DNA of 15,379 nt from Tissierellia bacterium (GCA_012518745.1 JAAYRM010000078.1:1-15379); one strand, 5' to 3'; positions 7,430-14,640 are shown, counted from the stretch's first letter. The notes: generated by a model not told the origin, from the sequence alone. Numbers and translations are program-made.

Positions 7430-7714
7430 TTGATTACTAAGGATGATATCAGGGATGTGGCGGAACTCTGCAAACTGAATATATCGGAGGAGGAAGTGGA
7501 AAACTTCAGAAAGGATTTTTCAAGGATCCTGGGATATGTAGACCTATTGAAAACAGCTGATACGGATGGGGTTGAACCTACATATCATGTAAATTCCGGA
7601 ACGCAACCTCTAAGGGATGATATGGTCGAGGATAGCATGCCTGTTGAGGATACCATTCAAAATGCACCGGAAGAACAGTATGGATATTTCAAATTACTAA
7701 GGGTTATGGATTAG
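7430..7714 (+). CDS. gatC: Asp-tRNA(Asn)/Glu-tRNA(Gln) amidotransferase subunit C
   Basis: The 94-residue small subunit of the GatCAB amidotransferase, which wraps around the GatA/GatB interface and stabilises the complex. The N-terminus MITKDDIRDVAELCKL and the following ISEEEVENFRKDFSRILGYV are typical. The C-terminal part has the conserved VEPTYHV and PLRDD blocks. The initiator is TTG, not ATG. It is supported by a strong GAGGAGG 7 nt upstream and by the position of the conserved N-terminus. The rare start codon may lower GatC output relative to GatA and GatB, but that is speculation. The stop is 15 nt before the preferred gatA start. The complex makes Gln-tRNA(Gln) or Asn-tRNA(Asn) by amidating mischarged precursors; whether one or both pathways operate depends on glnS and asnS elsewhere in the genome. 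Confidence 0.96.
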   Translation: MITKDDIRDVAELCKLNISEEEVENFRKDFSRILGYVDLLKTADTDGVEPTYHVNSGTQPLRDDMVEDSMPVEDTIQNAPEEQYGYFKLLRVMD

Positions 7715-7716
7715 AT

Positions 7717-7724
7717 GGGGGTGG
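7717..7724 (+). promoter_or_regulatory. Ribosome binding site that sets the gatA start
   Basis: GGGGGTGG lies 5 nt before ATG 7730. It also lies downstream of the alternative ATG at 7715, which directly abuts the gatC stop and has only a weak upstream site. Confidence 0.7.
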
Positions 7725-7729
7725 ATAAT

Positions 7730-9175
7730 ATGGATATAATAGGGCTATCGGCTAGGCAGATGCAGGAGAAACTCATGGATAAGGAATTATCGGCTAGAGA
7801 TATTGTAGAAGCCCATCTGGAGAGGATAGAGGGAATAGAACCAGAGCTAAATGCATTCATTACGGTGACTCGGGAAGAGGCATTGAGGGATGCAGATGAT
7901 TTGGATAGGAAGATTAGGGATGGCGAGAGGTTAGGGGCATTGGCGGGAATACCCGTCGGCATAAAGGATAATATAATCACCAGTGGGATTAAAACCACCT
8001 GCGGTTCTAAGATGTTGGAGGATTTCATCCCCCCATATGAAGCTACCGTTATCGAAAGGATTAAGGAAGAGGATGGTATCGTATTGGGCAAGACCAACCT
8101 AGATGAATTCGCTATAGGTTCGTTGACGGATACCTCCTATTTTGGGGCAACGAAAAACCCTGTGGATTTAAATAGAACGCCAGGAGGCTCCAGTGGAGGG
8201 TCCGCAGCAGCGGTGCAGGCCCAAGAGGTGGCAGTGACCCTTGGTTCAGATACTGGAGGCTCAATCAGACAGCCCGCTAGCTACTGTGGAGTTGTGGGGA
8301 TTAAACCTACATATGGATTGGTATCCCGATATGGTTTGGTAGCTGTAGCCAATTCATTGGACCAGATCGGAGTATTTGGAAGGGATGTTTCAGATTCCGC
8401 GTTGATCTTGGGGACAATAGCGGGTCATGATAGAAGGGATTCCACCTCAATGGACATGGAATCTATAGACTATTTAGATGATTTGGATGAGGATATTAAG
8501 GGCATGAGGATAGGGTTGCCTAGGGAATACTTTGATATAGACATGAACGATGGGATTAGGGATCGGGTAATGGAGGCCGTTGGGATATTTGAATCCTTGG
8601 GAGCGAAGGTGGATGAGGTATCCTTGCCCAATACGAAATGGGCATTAGCCACCTATTATGTGCTTGCAGCTTCGGAGATCAGCTCCAATCTGTCCAGGTT
8701 CGATGGGGTAAGGTACGGGTATAGGGCTGCAGAATATGAATCATTGGATGAGCTATATATGAATACGAGGACTGAGGCATTTGGTAGGGAGGTAAAGAGG
8801 AGGATAATGGCGGGAACCTATTTCCTGAGTAGGGAACATGCAGAGGAATATTATAGAAAGGCATTGCAATTGAGGACCCTCATTCGGGATGATTTTGATA
8901 GAGTGTTTGAAGAATATGATATCATCATATCCCCAACCACTCCAAACCTACCCTTTGAACGGGGGGCGGAAAATGACCCGTTGATAATGGCAGAATCCGA
9001 TACATTTACGGTGCCTGTAAATTTGGCAGGCAATTGTGCAATATCCATCCCATGTGGAGATGTGGAGGGGCTACCAGCTGGTCTCCAGATAATTGGGGAT
9101 AGATTTAAGGAGCGCAGGATATTGAAGGCCGGATATGCCTTTGAAAGATATTTATCCACGGGGGGTGGTAGGTAA
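7730..9175 (+). CDS. gatA: Asp-tRNA(Asn)/Glu-tRNA(Gln) amidotransferase subunit A
   Basis: The 481-residue glutaminase subunit of GatCAB. It belongs to the amidase-signature family and releases ammonia from glutamine for transfer through a channel to GatB. The Ser-cisSer-Lys triad is complete: K79 in GIPVGIKDN, S154 in GGSSGGS and S178 in SDTGGSIRQPA. These residue numbers equal those I recall for the Staphylococcus aureus enzyme when the start is taken at 7730, which supports that start over the ATG at 7715. GGGGGTGG just before 7730 agrees. The length is normal for the family. Its stop overlaps the gatB start in TAATG, so translation of gatB is probably coupled. The three gat genes form one operon, likely with pcrA and ligA, as I see no terminator between them. 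Confidence 0.98.
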   Translation: MDIIGLSARQMQEKLMDKELSARDIVEAHLERIEGIEPELNAFITVTREEALRDADDLDRKIRDGERLGALAGIPVGIKDNIITSGIKTTCGSKMLEDFIPPYEATVIERIKEEDGIVLGKTNLDEFAIGSLTDTSYFGATKNPVDLNRTPGGSSGGSAAAVQAQEVAVTLGSDTGGSIRQPASYCGVVGIKPTYGLVSRYGLVAVANSLDQIGVFGRDVSDSALILGTIAGHDRRDSTSMDMESIDYLDDLDEDIKGMRIGLPREYFDIDMNDGIRDRVMEAVGIFESLGAKVDEVSLPNTKWALATYYVLAASEISSNLSRFDGVRYGYRAAEYESLDELYMNTRTEAFGREVKRRIMAGTYFLSREHAEEYYRKALQLRTLIRDDFDRVFEEYDIIISPTTPNLPFERGAENDPLIMAESDTFTVPVNLAGNCAISIPCGDVEGLPAGLQIIGDRFKERRILKAGYAFERYLSTGGGR

Positions 9176-10602
9176 TGAGATATAAGACCATAATCGGTTT
9201 GGAAATACATGTGGAGTTGATGACCAAGACCAAAATATTTTGTGGATGTGTCAATGAGTTCGGGGGCGAGGTAAATACACATTGCTGCCCAGTCTGCTTG
9301 GGATTGCCTGGGGCCATGCCGGTATTGAATAGATCGGTAGTGGAATATGCTATCAAGGCAGGGCTAGCATTAAATTGTAGGATATCCGATAGGAGTAGGA
9401 TGGATAGAAAGAACTACTTCTACCCCGATTTGGTTAAGGGGTTTCAAATAAGCCAGGATGATATCCCCCTATGCGATGGTGGATACCTGGAGTTGGAATT
9501 GGAACAGGGAGTTAAGAAGATTAGATTGATGAGGATCCATATAGAGGAGGATACGGGGAAATCCATCCATACCGAGGATGAAAGCTCCCTATTGGACTAT
9601 AATAGGGCGGGAGTACCCCTGATCGAAATAGTTACAGAACCCGATATGAATACACCGGAGGAGGCATATCTATTCCTAGAGAAACTGAGGTCCACCCTAA
9701 AATATATTGGGGTATCGGATTGCAAGATGGAGGAAGGCTCCCTGAGATGTGATGTCAATATAAATGTAATGGATACCGAGACCGGCCAAAGGACCAATAT
9801 AACCGAGTTGAAGAACTTGAATTCCTTTAGGGCAGCGGTTAGGGCTATGGAATACGAGGAGAAACGGCATATCGAACTATTGAAAGGCGAAGGGGATACG
9901 GAGAGGGAGACTAGAAGATGGGATGAGGTAGAGGGCAAAACTGTAGTCATGAGGGAGAAGGCGGGGACAGCCGACTATAGGTTTGCAAGCGAGAGCGATA
10001 TCCTACCGATTGGAATAGAGGATGCATGGATAGATGAGATCGGAAAGGATTTACCAGAATTGCCCCATGCCAAGAAGAAGAGGTTTATAAGGGAATATGA
10101 TCTACCTGAATACGATGCTGGGGTACTAACCCAATCGAGGGAGTTGGCCAATTTCTACGAGGAAACCGTCGAGCTTGCAAAGGATCCTAAGCAGGTAAGC
10201 AATTGGGTAATGGGGGATGTATTGAGGAGATTGAATGATGAAGGATTGGATGTAGAGGATTTAAAATTCGGTCCAAAGGACCTTGCGGATCTAATAGGCC
10301 TGATAGATGAGGATAAGATTAGCAATAATATAGGGAAAAAGGTTTTAAGGGATATGTTTGAAACGGGTAAAGAACCCGGCCAGATCGTGGAGGAAAAGGG
10401 TCTAATTCAGATAAGCGATGAGGATGAATTGCGGAAGGTGGTAGAGAAGGTATTATCCGAAAACGAGCAATCCGTAATTGATTATAGGAATGGAAGGGAT
10501 AGGGCCCTAGGGTTCATGGTAGGCCAGGTTATGAAGGCCACAAGGGGCAAGGCTAATCCTCAGATGGTCAATGAGATGATTCGGAATATCATTGAAGAAT
10601 AA
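9175..10602 (+). CDS. gatB: Asp-tRNA(Asn)/Glu-tRNA(Gln) amidotransferase subunit B
   Basis: The 475-residue tRNA-binding and kinase subunit of GatCAB. It phosphorylates the side chain of Glu or Asp on the mischarged tRNA and adds ammonia delivered from GatA. The N-terminal catalytic domain carries the zinc cysteines C23, C25, C38 and C41 (FCGC and CPVC), with an additional C37. Also conserved are GLEIHVEL (8-15), SRMDRKNYFYPDLVKGFQIS and DYNRAGVPLIEIVTEPD. The C-terminal part (about residues 320-475) is the helical linker plus the YqeY-like tail domain that recognises the tRNA, ending in KATRGKANPQMVNEMI. Length is normal. The start ATG overlaps the gatA stop by one base. I see no strong terminator after the stop; a 4-bp GAGA/TCTC hairpin near 10632 is too weak to call. 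Confidence 0.98.
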   Translation: MRYKTIIGLEIHVELMTKTKIFCGCVNEFGGEVNTHCCPVCLGLPGAMPVLNRSVVEYAIKAGLALNCRISDRSRMDRKNYFYPDLVKGFQISQDDIPLCDGGYLELELEQGVKKIRLMRIHIEEDTGKSIHTEDESSLLDYNRAGVPLIEIVTEPDMNTPEEAYLFLEKLRSTLKYIGVSDCKMEEGSLRCDVNINVMDTETGQRTNITELKNLNSFRAAVRAMEYEEKRHIELLKGEGDTERETRRWDEVEGKTVVMREKAGTADYRFASESDILPIGIEDAWIDEIGKDLPELPHAKKKRFIREYDLPEYDAGVLTQSRELANFYEETVELAKDPKQVSNWVMGDVLRRLNDEGLDVEDLKFGPKDLADLIGLIDEDKISNNIGKKVLRDMFETGKEPGQIVEEKGLIQISDEDELRKVVEKVLSENEQSVIDYRNGRDRALGFMVGQVMKATRGKANPQMVNEMIRNIIEE

Positions 10603-10641
10603 TCGAGGGATAGTAATCGAAAATAGCAGGGAGATGGGTCT

Positions 10642-10785
10642 CTAAGGGGGCTTGTCTTCCTCTTTGTCTTTAGCCCTATAGTATGGACAATCCTTGAGGG
10701 GGGTATTGGATGATTTAGTAGCATGCTTTAACGTGCAGAGACCATCCTTTGCGTAGATACATTCTTCAGAACAGGGAATAATCAA
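10642..10785 (-). CDS. Small cysteine-rich protein, 47 residues, uncharacterised
   Basis: An uncalled small gene on the minus strand starting with TTG at 10785. A textbook AAGGAGG (10800-10794) precedes it by 8 nt. The product is 47 residues. It begins with IIPCSEECIYAKDGLCTL, with cysteines at C5, C9, C17 and C33 (C-x3-C-x7-C-x15-C), the last in DCPYY. The tail after residue 37 is charged and rich in Lys, Glu and Asp. The CIYxKDGxC pattern resembles very small clostridial proteins I have seen, some mislabelled as hydroxymyristoyl-ACP dehydratase; this is from memory and unchecked. The four cysteines could bind a metal or an iron-sulfur cluster. There is no signal peptide. It is divergent from the AIR-synthase-like gene and converges on gatB. 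A TATAAT lies upstream at 10827-10822. The ribosome site, spacing and Cys pattern make it a likely real gene; its function is unknown. Confidence 0.75.
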   Translation of the reverse strand: MIIPCSEECIYAKDGLCTLKHATKSSNTPLKDCPYYRAKDKEEDKPP

Positions 10786-10821
10786 GGATAATTCCTCCTT
10801 ATGATATATTTACACAATTGT

Positions 10822-10853
10822 ATTATAACCAGGATTTTTAAAAAATATGTCCA
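10822..10853 (-). promoter_or_regulatory. Possible promoter of the small Cys-rich gene
   Basis: On the minus strand there is a perfect TATAAT (10827-10822) 21 bp before the AAGGAGG site. The best -35 match, TGGACA (10853-10848; 5 of 6), has a 20-bp spacer, longer than the 17 bp usual for the housekeeping sigma factor. Either the promoter is activator-dependent or the -35 match is chance. Confidence 0.35.
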
Positions 10854-10856
10854 TAG

Positions 10857-10894
10857 AAAGTGTACCTAAGGTGTATAAAAAGTGTCTACACTTT
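10857..10894. promoter_or_regulatory. Operator-like array: three 11-bp-phased direct repeats plus a palindrome
   Basis: AAAGTGTA (10857-10864), AAGGTGTA (10868-10875) and AAAGTGTC (10879-10886) recur at exactly 11-bp steps. The third copy is also the left arm of a palindrome, AAAGTGT-CT-ACACTTT (10879-10894). The array lies between the divergent Cys-rich and AIR-synthase-like genes and overlaps the -35 box of the latter. Helically phased repeats of this kind are typical of OmpR/PhoB-family response regulator sites. The regulator is not identified. Confidence 0.5.
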
Positions 10895-10913
10895 GATACA
10901 ATGTATTTATACT
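10885..10913 (+). promoter_or_regulatory. Candidate promoter of the AIR-synthase-like gene
   Basis: TCTACA (-35, 10885-10890; 4 of 6), a 17-bp spacer and TATACT (-10, 10908-10913; 5 of 6). The -35 box sits inside the palindrome at 10879-10894. The leader to ATG 10970 would be about 50 nt. Confidence 0.55.
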
Positions 10914-10969
10914 ACGATGAAAAGATAGAATAAAGGCAGATCTGATAGGTTTATGAGGAGGAATAGAAC

Positions 10970-11965
10970 ATGGAGATAGGCAAGATACCGAATGAAATAT
11001 TGCAGAGAATAGCATTTAATAATACTGGAAGTGATAGAAAAGATGTTCTGGTAGGTGCGGGCATAGGGGAAGATAATGCCATTATGGATTTTGGGGATGA
11101 AATCTGTGTAATATCTACAGATCCCATAACCGGTGCCACCAAGGATATAGGGAAGCTCGCGATCACCATATCTTGCAACGATGTGGCTAGCAGTGGTGCC
11201 GAGCCCATAGGTGTGCTAATCACCATCCTAGCACCCCCAAAGACTACCGAGCAGGATATAAGGTCGATAATGGAGGAAGCAGATGCAGCTTCTAGGGAAT
11301 TAAATATAGAGATAATGGGAGGGCATACGGAAGTTACGGATGCCGTAACTAGAATGGTTATATCTACCACGGTTGTGGGCAAGCAACCCAAGAAGAATAT
11401 GATAGACCCGAGCAAGACCAAAGTTGGAGATAAGGTGCTGATAAGCAAGCATGTGGGAATCGAGGGTACCTCCATAATAGCTAAGGAGTTAGGGGATTAT
11501 CTAGAGGACAAGATGGATAGAAGTAAAATAGAGATGGCTAAGGCCATGGGGGATTCGATAAGCGTTTTAAAGGAAGGACTTATATGTGGCGAGATAGGTG
11601 TGAGGTATATGCATGATATCACCGAGGGCGGTGTTCTAGGGGCAATATGGGAAGGCGCTATGGCGGTAGATATGGGCATAAGGATTCACAAGGACTTGAT
11701 CCCCATAAAGGAGATAACCGAGGAGATAAGTTCAATCCTAGATATAGACCCATATAGGCTAATATCCAGTGGTAGCATGATGATAGTTGCGGAGGAATCC
11801 AAGGTGGGAATTATAGAGGATAGCCTGGCGAGGGAGGATATAGATGTAACGGTTATCGGGGAGGTTATCGAGGATGGTATATTCATCGAAGAGGATGGAA
11901 TTGAGAGGGAAATAGAGGCCCCAGGTAGTGATGAACTATATAGGGCATTATCCATATTGGAATAG
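10970..11965 (+). CDS. AIR synthase-related (HypE-like) protein of unknown role
   Basis: A 331-residue member of the PurM/HypE/SelD/ThiL ATP-binding superfamily. The N-terminal domain has an acidic GIGEDNAIMDFGDE segment (31-44), where relatives have GDDAA, followed by STDPITG (49-55), ISCNDVASSGAEPIGVL (67-83) and GGHTEVTDAVTRMVIST (117-133). The C-terminal domain has DITEGGVLGAIWE (216-228). It is often annotated as hydrogenase maturation protein HypE. True HypE, however, ends in a PRIC-type motif whose Cys carries the thiocarbamoyl group. This protein ends in YRALSILE with no such Cys, and no hyp or hydrogenase genes are nearby. It is therefore more likely a clostridial AIR-synthase-like paralogue that activates an unknown substrate with ATP. 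The ATG follows AGGAGG by 8 nt. An operator-like array lies upstream. It is followed by gerM, 88 bp downstream, which has its own candidate promoter. Confidence 0.85.
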   Translation: MEIGKIPNEILQRIAFNNTGSDRKDVLVGAGIGEDNAIMDFGDEICVISTDPITGATKDIGKLAITISCNDVASSGAEPIGVLITILAPPKTTEQDIRSIMEEADAASRELNIEIMGGHTEVTDAVTRMVISTTVVGKQPKKNMIDPSKTKVGDKVLISKHVGIEGTSIIAKELGDYLEDKMDRSKIEMAKAMGDSISVLKEGLICGEIGVRYMHDITEGGVLGAIWEGAMAVDMGIRIHKDLIPIKEITEEISSILDIDPYRLISSGSMMIVAEESKVGIIEDSLAREDIDVTVIGEVIEDGIFIEEDGIEREIEAPGSDELYRALSILE

Positions 11966-11991
11966 GTGGACATAGGGGAATAACGGTTATA

Positions 11992-12020
11992 TTGATGCAT
12001 AGTATCCCCAAACCTCTAAT
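11992..12020 (+). promoter_or_regulatory. Candidate promoter of gerM
   Basis: TTGATG (-35, 11992-11997; 4 of 6), a 17-bp spacer and TCTAAT (-10, 12015-12020; 5 of 6). A second -10-like TATAAT sits at 12020-12025 without a well-placed -35. If the gene is sporulation-controlled, another sigma factor may be used; I see no clear match. Confidence 0.4.
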
Positions 12021-12043
12021 ATAATGTAGTAGTAGGTTAGAGG
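12013..12043 (+). promoter_or_regulatory. Inverted repeat that could mask the gerM ribosome site
   Basis: CCTCTAA (12013-12019) and TTAGAGG (12037-12043) are exact complements with a 17-nt loop. The right arm includes most of the GAGGGGG ribosome site (12040-12046). The left arm overlaps the candidate -10 box, so only transcripts begun further upstream could form the hairpin. Confidence 0.35.
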
Positions 12044-12053
12044 GGGCATGGGG

Positions 12054-13079
12054 ATGTACAATAGGAGAGCTATATCGGTAATTCTAATATTGGTATTGGC
12101 ATTAGCAATTATCAACCTCAAGGAAAAGGAAGTATTTAAAAAATTTCTTTCTAAGGATAAAGGTGAAGAATTTGAAATAATAAGGTCGGAAGAATATGAT
12201 TTTGAAATCACTGAAGATGATGATATGCGAAAGACCATCCTATATTTTAGGGATAAGCAGGGATTGTTGGTCCCAATTATGAGGAGGATACCCTGGGAAG
12301 AGGGGATTGCTAGGGTAACATTGGAAAACATGGTGGATAGCGCTGAGCTTAGGGAAAGCCTGGCCCCAACCGGATTAAGTCCCATAATTCCGGCGGGAAC
12401 GCAGGTGCTCGGAATGGCTATCGATGATGAGACCGGTATATGTAGGGTGAACTTCTCCGATGAGATCCTAGAACAGGAGGATAAAGAGGATGAGGAAGGC
12501 CTAATCAAGGGGATAGTCTATACCCTGACGGAATTCCAGGGAATCAAAAGCGTGCAGATGCTAATAGGTGGGGAGATCGTTCCAAGTCTAGCCTATGGAA
12601 CTGATATATCCACTCCCATCAGTAGGGATAATATAAACCTAGCTGGAGATTTAGATAGGGGGAGATCCAAGGTAGTGGCCTACTATAAGGGATTGAATTC
12701 GGAGAAGGATTTCGAATACTTCGTTCCGGTTACCATACCTACATTGGCTCCCGTTCCGAATATACATACTGCAATTGAAATGCTATTCGATGGACCACCT
12801 ATGGGCTTGGTACTGGGATCCGATATTCCAGAGGGCGCAAGTTTTCACGGGGTGGATGTGAAGGATGGGATTGCCTATGTGGATGTCTCATTCGAGAACA
12901 CGGATCTTGTGAAGGATGGCATAGTATTGAATAGGATGCTAAGAAATATAGGGTTAACCCTATCCGAATTCGATGAGATAGCAGAGGTTGAGATGCTTAT
13001 CGATGGGAAATCGATGGAGGAGATTGGAATCGATATCGAAATGAATAGGGCGATACCTGCCTTTGCAAATGAACAATAA
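12054..13079 (+). CDS. gerM: GerM-type protein with two GerMN domains, membrane-anchored
   Basis: A 341-residue protein with one N-terminal membrane segment (about residues 7-20, AISVILILVLALAII region), a charged linker to about 57, and two GerMN domains (about 58-178 and 204-322). The two domain endings are parallel: GIKSVQMLIGGE and EIAEVEMLIDGK. GerM of Bacillus subtilis has the same two-domain layout and acts in sporulation and spore germination at the cell envelope. No lipobox cysteine is present near the membrane segment, so it is probably held by the uncleaved helix. The ATG at 12054 lies 7 nt after GAGGGGG; the ATG at 12048 is only 1 nt from it and is less likely. The order gerM, rph, rdgB-like, phosphodiesterase is shared with B. 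subtilis, which supports orthology. A strong terminator overlaps the stop codon. Confidence 0.88.
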   Translation: MYNRRAISVILILVLALAIINLKEKEVFKKFLSKDKGEEFEIIRSEEYDFEITEDDDMRKTILYFRDKQGLLVPIMRRIPWEEGIARVTLENMVDSAELRESLAPTGLSPIIPAGTQVLGMAIDDETGICRVNFSDEILEQEDKEDEEGLIKGIVYTLTEFQGIKSVQMLIGGEIVPSLAYGTDISTPISRDNINLAGDLDRGRSKVVAYYKGLNSEKDFEYFVPVTIPTLAPVPNIHTAIEMLFDGPPMGLVLGSDIPEGASFHGVDVKDGIAYVDVSFENTDLVKDGIVLNRMLRNIGLTLSEFDEIAEVEMLIDGKSMEEIGIDIEMNRAIPAFANEQ

Positions 13080-13107
13080 GCTGTCCGTTGGGCGGCTTAT
13101 TTTTTTT
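13078..13107 (+). terminator. Rho-independent terminator after gerM
   Basis: A 9-bp stem (AAGCTGTCC with GGGCGGCTT, two G-T pairs) and a 3-nt loop are followed by A and then eight T residues. The stem begins inside the gerM stop codon. Confidence 0.93.
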
Positions 13108-13258
13108 AAGGATTTATCCGAAACTTATATCATATGGAGAGATATGAGCTGGGGCATAGAAAAAGATCGTTAGATTTGATAAACTAATATTGGTATATGA
13201 TCGACATACTAGGAGATATAATATAGGGTTGAACGAAGGATAAGAGGGGCTGATGAAT

Positions 13259-14032
13259 ATGGATAGGGTAGATGGTAGGAATTTCGATGAATTGAGGAGG
13301 GTACGGATCACTAGGAATTATTTAAAGCATCCCCAGGGATCCGTCTTAATGGAGATAGGGAAGACCAAGATAATATGCACTGCGATGATTGAGGATAGGG
13401 TGCCGCCCTTTTTAAAGGGAGCCGGTAGCGGATGGTTGACTGGGGAATACTCCATGTTGCCCGGTTCAACTAAGCATAGGAAGATTAGGGATTCCTCAAG
13501 GGGTAGAATTGAGGGCAGAACACAGGAGATACAGAGATTAATAGGGAGGTCGTTGAGGGGAATAATCGATCTATCTCATATAGGGGAGAGGACTATATGG
13601 ATAGATTGTGATGTTATACAGGCGGATGGTGGAACCAGAACGGCGTCTATAACGGGGGGATTCATTGCATTGGTGGATGCATTGAATCACCTATATAATA
13701 GAGGTGAGATAGAATATATACCCGTATCCAAATTTGCTTCTGCCATAAGCGCAGGCATAGTAGATGGTGTGGCCTTGCTCGACCTATGCTATAGCGAGGA
13801 TTATAGGGCGACGGTCGATATGAATATCGTGATGGCCGATGATGATCAATTGATAGAGATTCAGGGAACGGGTGAGGGGAGCACCTTTACTCAGGGACAG
13901 CTATATCAATTGCTAGAGCTTGCAGAGAAGGGTAATAGGGAATTGATCTTGAAACAAAGAGAAGCCCTAGGAGATATTGCGGATTTGATTGGGAAAAATA
14001 TGGAGGGCCATGGTGATCATGATGAGGCCTAG
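13259..14032 (+). CDS. rph: Ribonuclease PH
   Basis: A 257-residue RNase PH, a phosphorolytic 3'-5' exoribonuclease that trims tRNA 3' ends and forms a hexameric ring. Family blocks are VDGRNFDELR (4-13), ITRNYLKHPQGSVL (17-30), GRTQEIQRLIGRSLR (86-100) with the phosphate-binding Arg region, and DVIQADGGTRTASITGGF (118-135). The metal-site region LDLCYSEDYRATVDMN (174-189) contains D181 and D187. The start at 13259 puts VDGR near the N-terminus as in the family and leaves 9 nt from GAGGGG. The ATG at 13253 is only 3 nt from that site. The gerM terminator lies upstream, so the gene needs its own promoter; several TATAAT-like boxes occur at 13196-13222, but none has a well-spaced -35. It overlaps the next gene by 11-14 nt, indicating an operon. 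Confidence 0.97.
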   Translation: MDRVDGRNFDELRRVRITRNYLKHPQGSVLMEIGKTKIICTAMIEDRVPPFLKGAGSGWLTGEYSMLPGSTKHRKIRDSSRGRIEGRTQEIQRLIGRSLRGIIDLSHIGERTIWIDCDVIQADGGTRTASITGGFIALVDALNHLYNRGEIEYIPVSKFASAISAGIVDGVALLDLCYSEDYRATVDMNIVMADDDQLIEIQGTGEGSTFTQGQLYQLLELAEKGNRELILKQREALGDIADLIGKNMEGHGDHDEA

Positions 14033-14639
14033 AGAATTGGTGCTATCGACGGATAATATTCATAAGGCAAAGGAAATACAGGATATATTGAAGGAATTGC
14101 CTATAGATGTCCTATCTAAAAAGGATCTAGGTATTGAAGACCTGCATATAACGGAGGATGGGCAGACCCTAGAAGAAAATGCTATTAAGAAGGCAAGGGC
14201 ATTGGCGGGTAGGGTGGATGGGATGGTAATGGCTGATGATTCCGGGCTATTCGTGGATTATCTGGATGGGGGCAATGCACCGGGTATTCATTCCGCTAGA
14301 TATGCCGGCCCAGATGCTACCGACGAGGATAATAATGACAAGCTGCTGAGGGAGTTAAAAGGCGTGCCCCTAGAGCAAAGGGGGGCGAGGTTTAGGGCTG
14401 TAATAGCATTGATATTAGAGGATGGAGAGGTATTGACGGTCGATGGGGAATGTAGTGGTACCATTGGATTTGAACCCAGGGGGGATGGAGGATTTGGCTA
14501 TGATCCGATATTCATAGTGGATGGATACGATAAGACCTTTGCCGAGCTAGGTGATGATATTAAGAATACGAGAAGCCATAGGGCAAGGGCCCTGAATAGG
14601 TTGAAGGATGCGATAGATAATATTATAAAGGATGGTTAG
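14019..14639 (+). CDS. rdgB: XTP/dITP diphosphatase (RdgB/HAM1 family)
   Basis: A 206-residue nucleotide pyrophosphatase that removes dITP, XTP and similar deaminated purines from the pool. Family motifs are LVLSTDNIHKAKEI (7-20; the usual form is TGN), EENAIKKARA (52-61), MADDSGLFVDYL (71-82) with the acidic DD pair, HSARYAG (91-97), GGFGYDPIF (157-165) and NTRSHRARAL (183-192). The family is 195-206 residues. The start is uncertain among ATGs at 14010, 14019 and 14022. I chose 14019 because the family starts a few residues before the ELV strand and GGAGGG lies 11 nt upstream. All options overlap the rph stop, so translation is likely coupled. It is the equivalent of ysnA in the Bacillus subtilis gerM-rph-ysnA-ysnB cluster. 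Confidence 0.95.
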   Translation: MMRPRELVLSTDNIHKAKEIQDILKELPIDVLSKKDLGIEDLHITEDGQTLEENAIKKARALAGRVDGMVMADDSGLFVDYLDGGNAPGIHSARYAGPDATDEDNNDKLLRELKGVPLEQRGARFRAVIALILEDGEVLTVDGECSGTIGFEPRGDGGFGYDPIFIVDGYDKTFAELGDDIKNTRSHRARALNRLKDAIDNIIKDG

Positions 14640-14640
14640 C

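Noticed and set aside
7711..8097. 128-codon minus-strand frame opposite gatA
   Set aside because: It is rich in Ser, Ile and Leu, as expected for the reverse frame of the gatA codons; there is no ribosome site and no family resemblance.
10630..10645. GAGA/TCTC hairpin as a terminator for gatB or the Cys-rich gene
   Set aside because: The stem is only 4 bp, with no U run on either strand.
10951..11475. 174-codon minus-strand frame opposite the AIR-synthase-like gene
   Set aside because: It is antisense to a clear family member, with the composition of a reverse frame.
11971..12010. GGGG/CCCC stem after the AIR-synthase-like gene as a terminator
   Set aside because: It has a long loop, a bulge and no U run.
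11987..12508. 173-codon minus-strand frame opposite gerM
   Set aside because: It is a serine-rich shadow frame of the gerM coding region, without start signals.
13176..13222. Promoter for rph from TTGATA, TATGAT and TATAAT boxes
   Set aside because: The boxes exist, but every pairing has the wrong spacing (14 or 21 bp). A promoter must exist here because of the upstream terminator, but I cannot place it.
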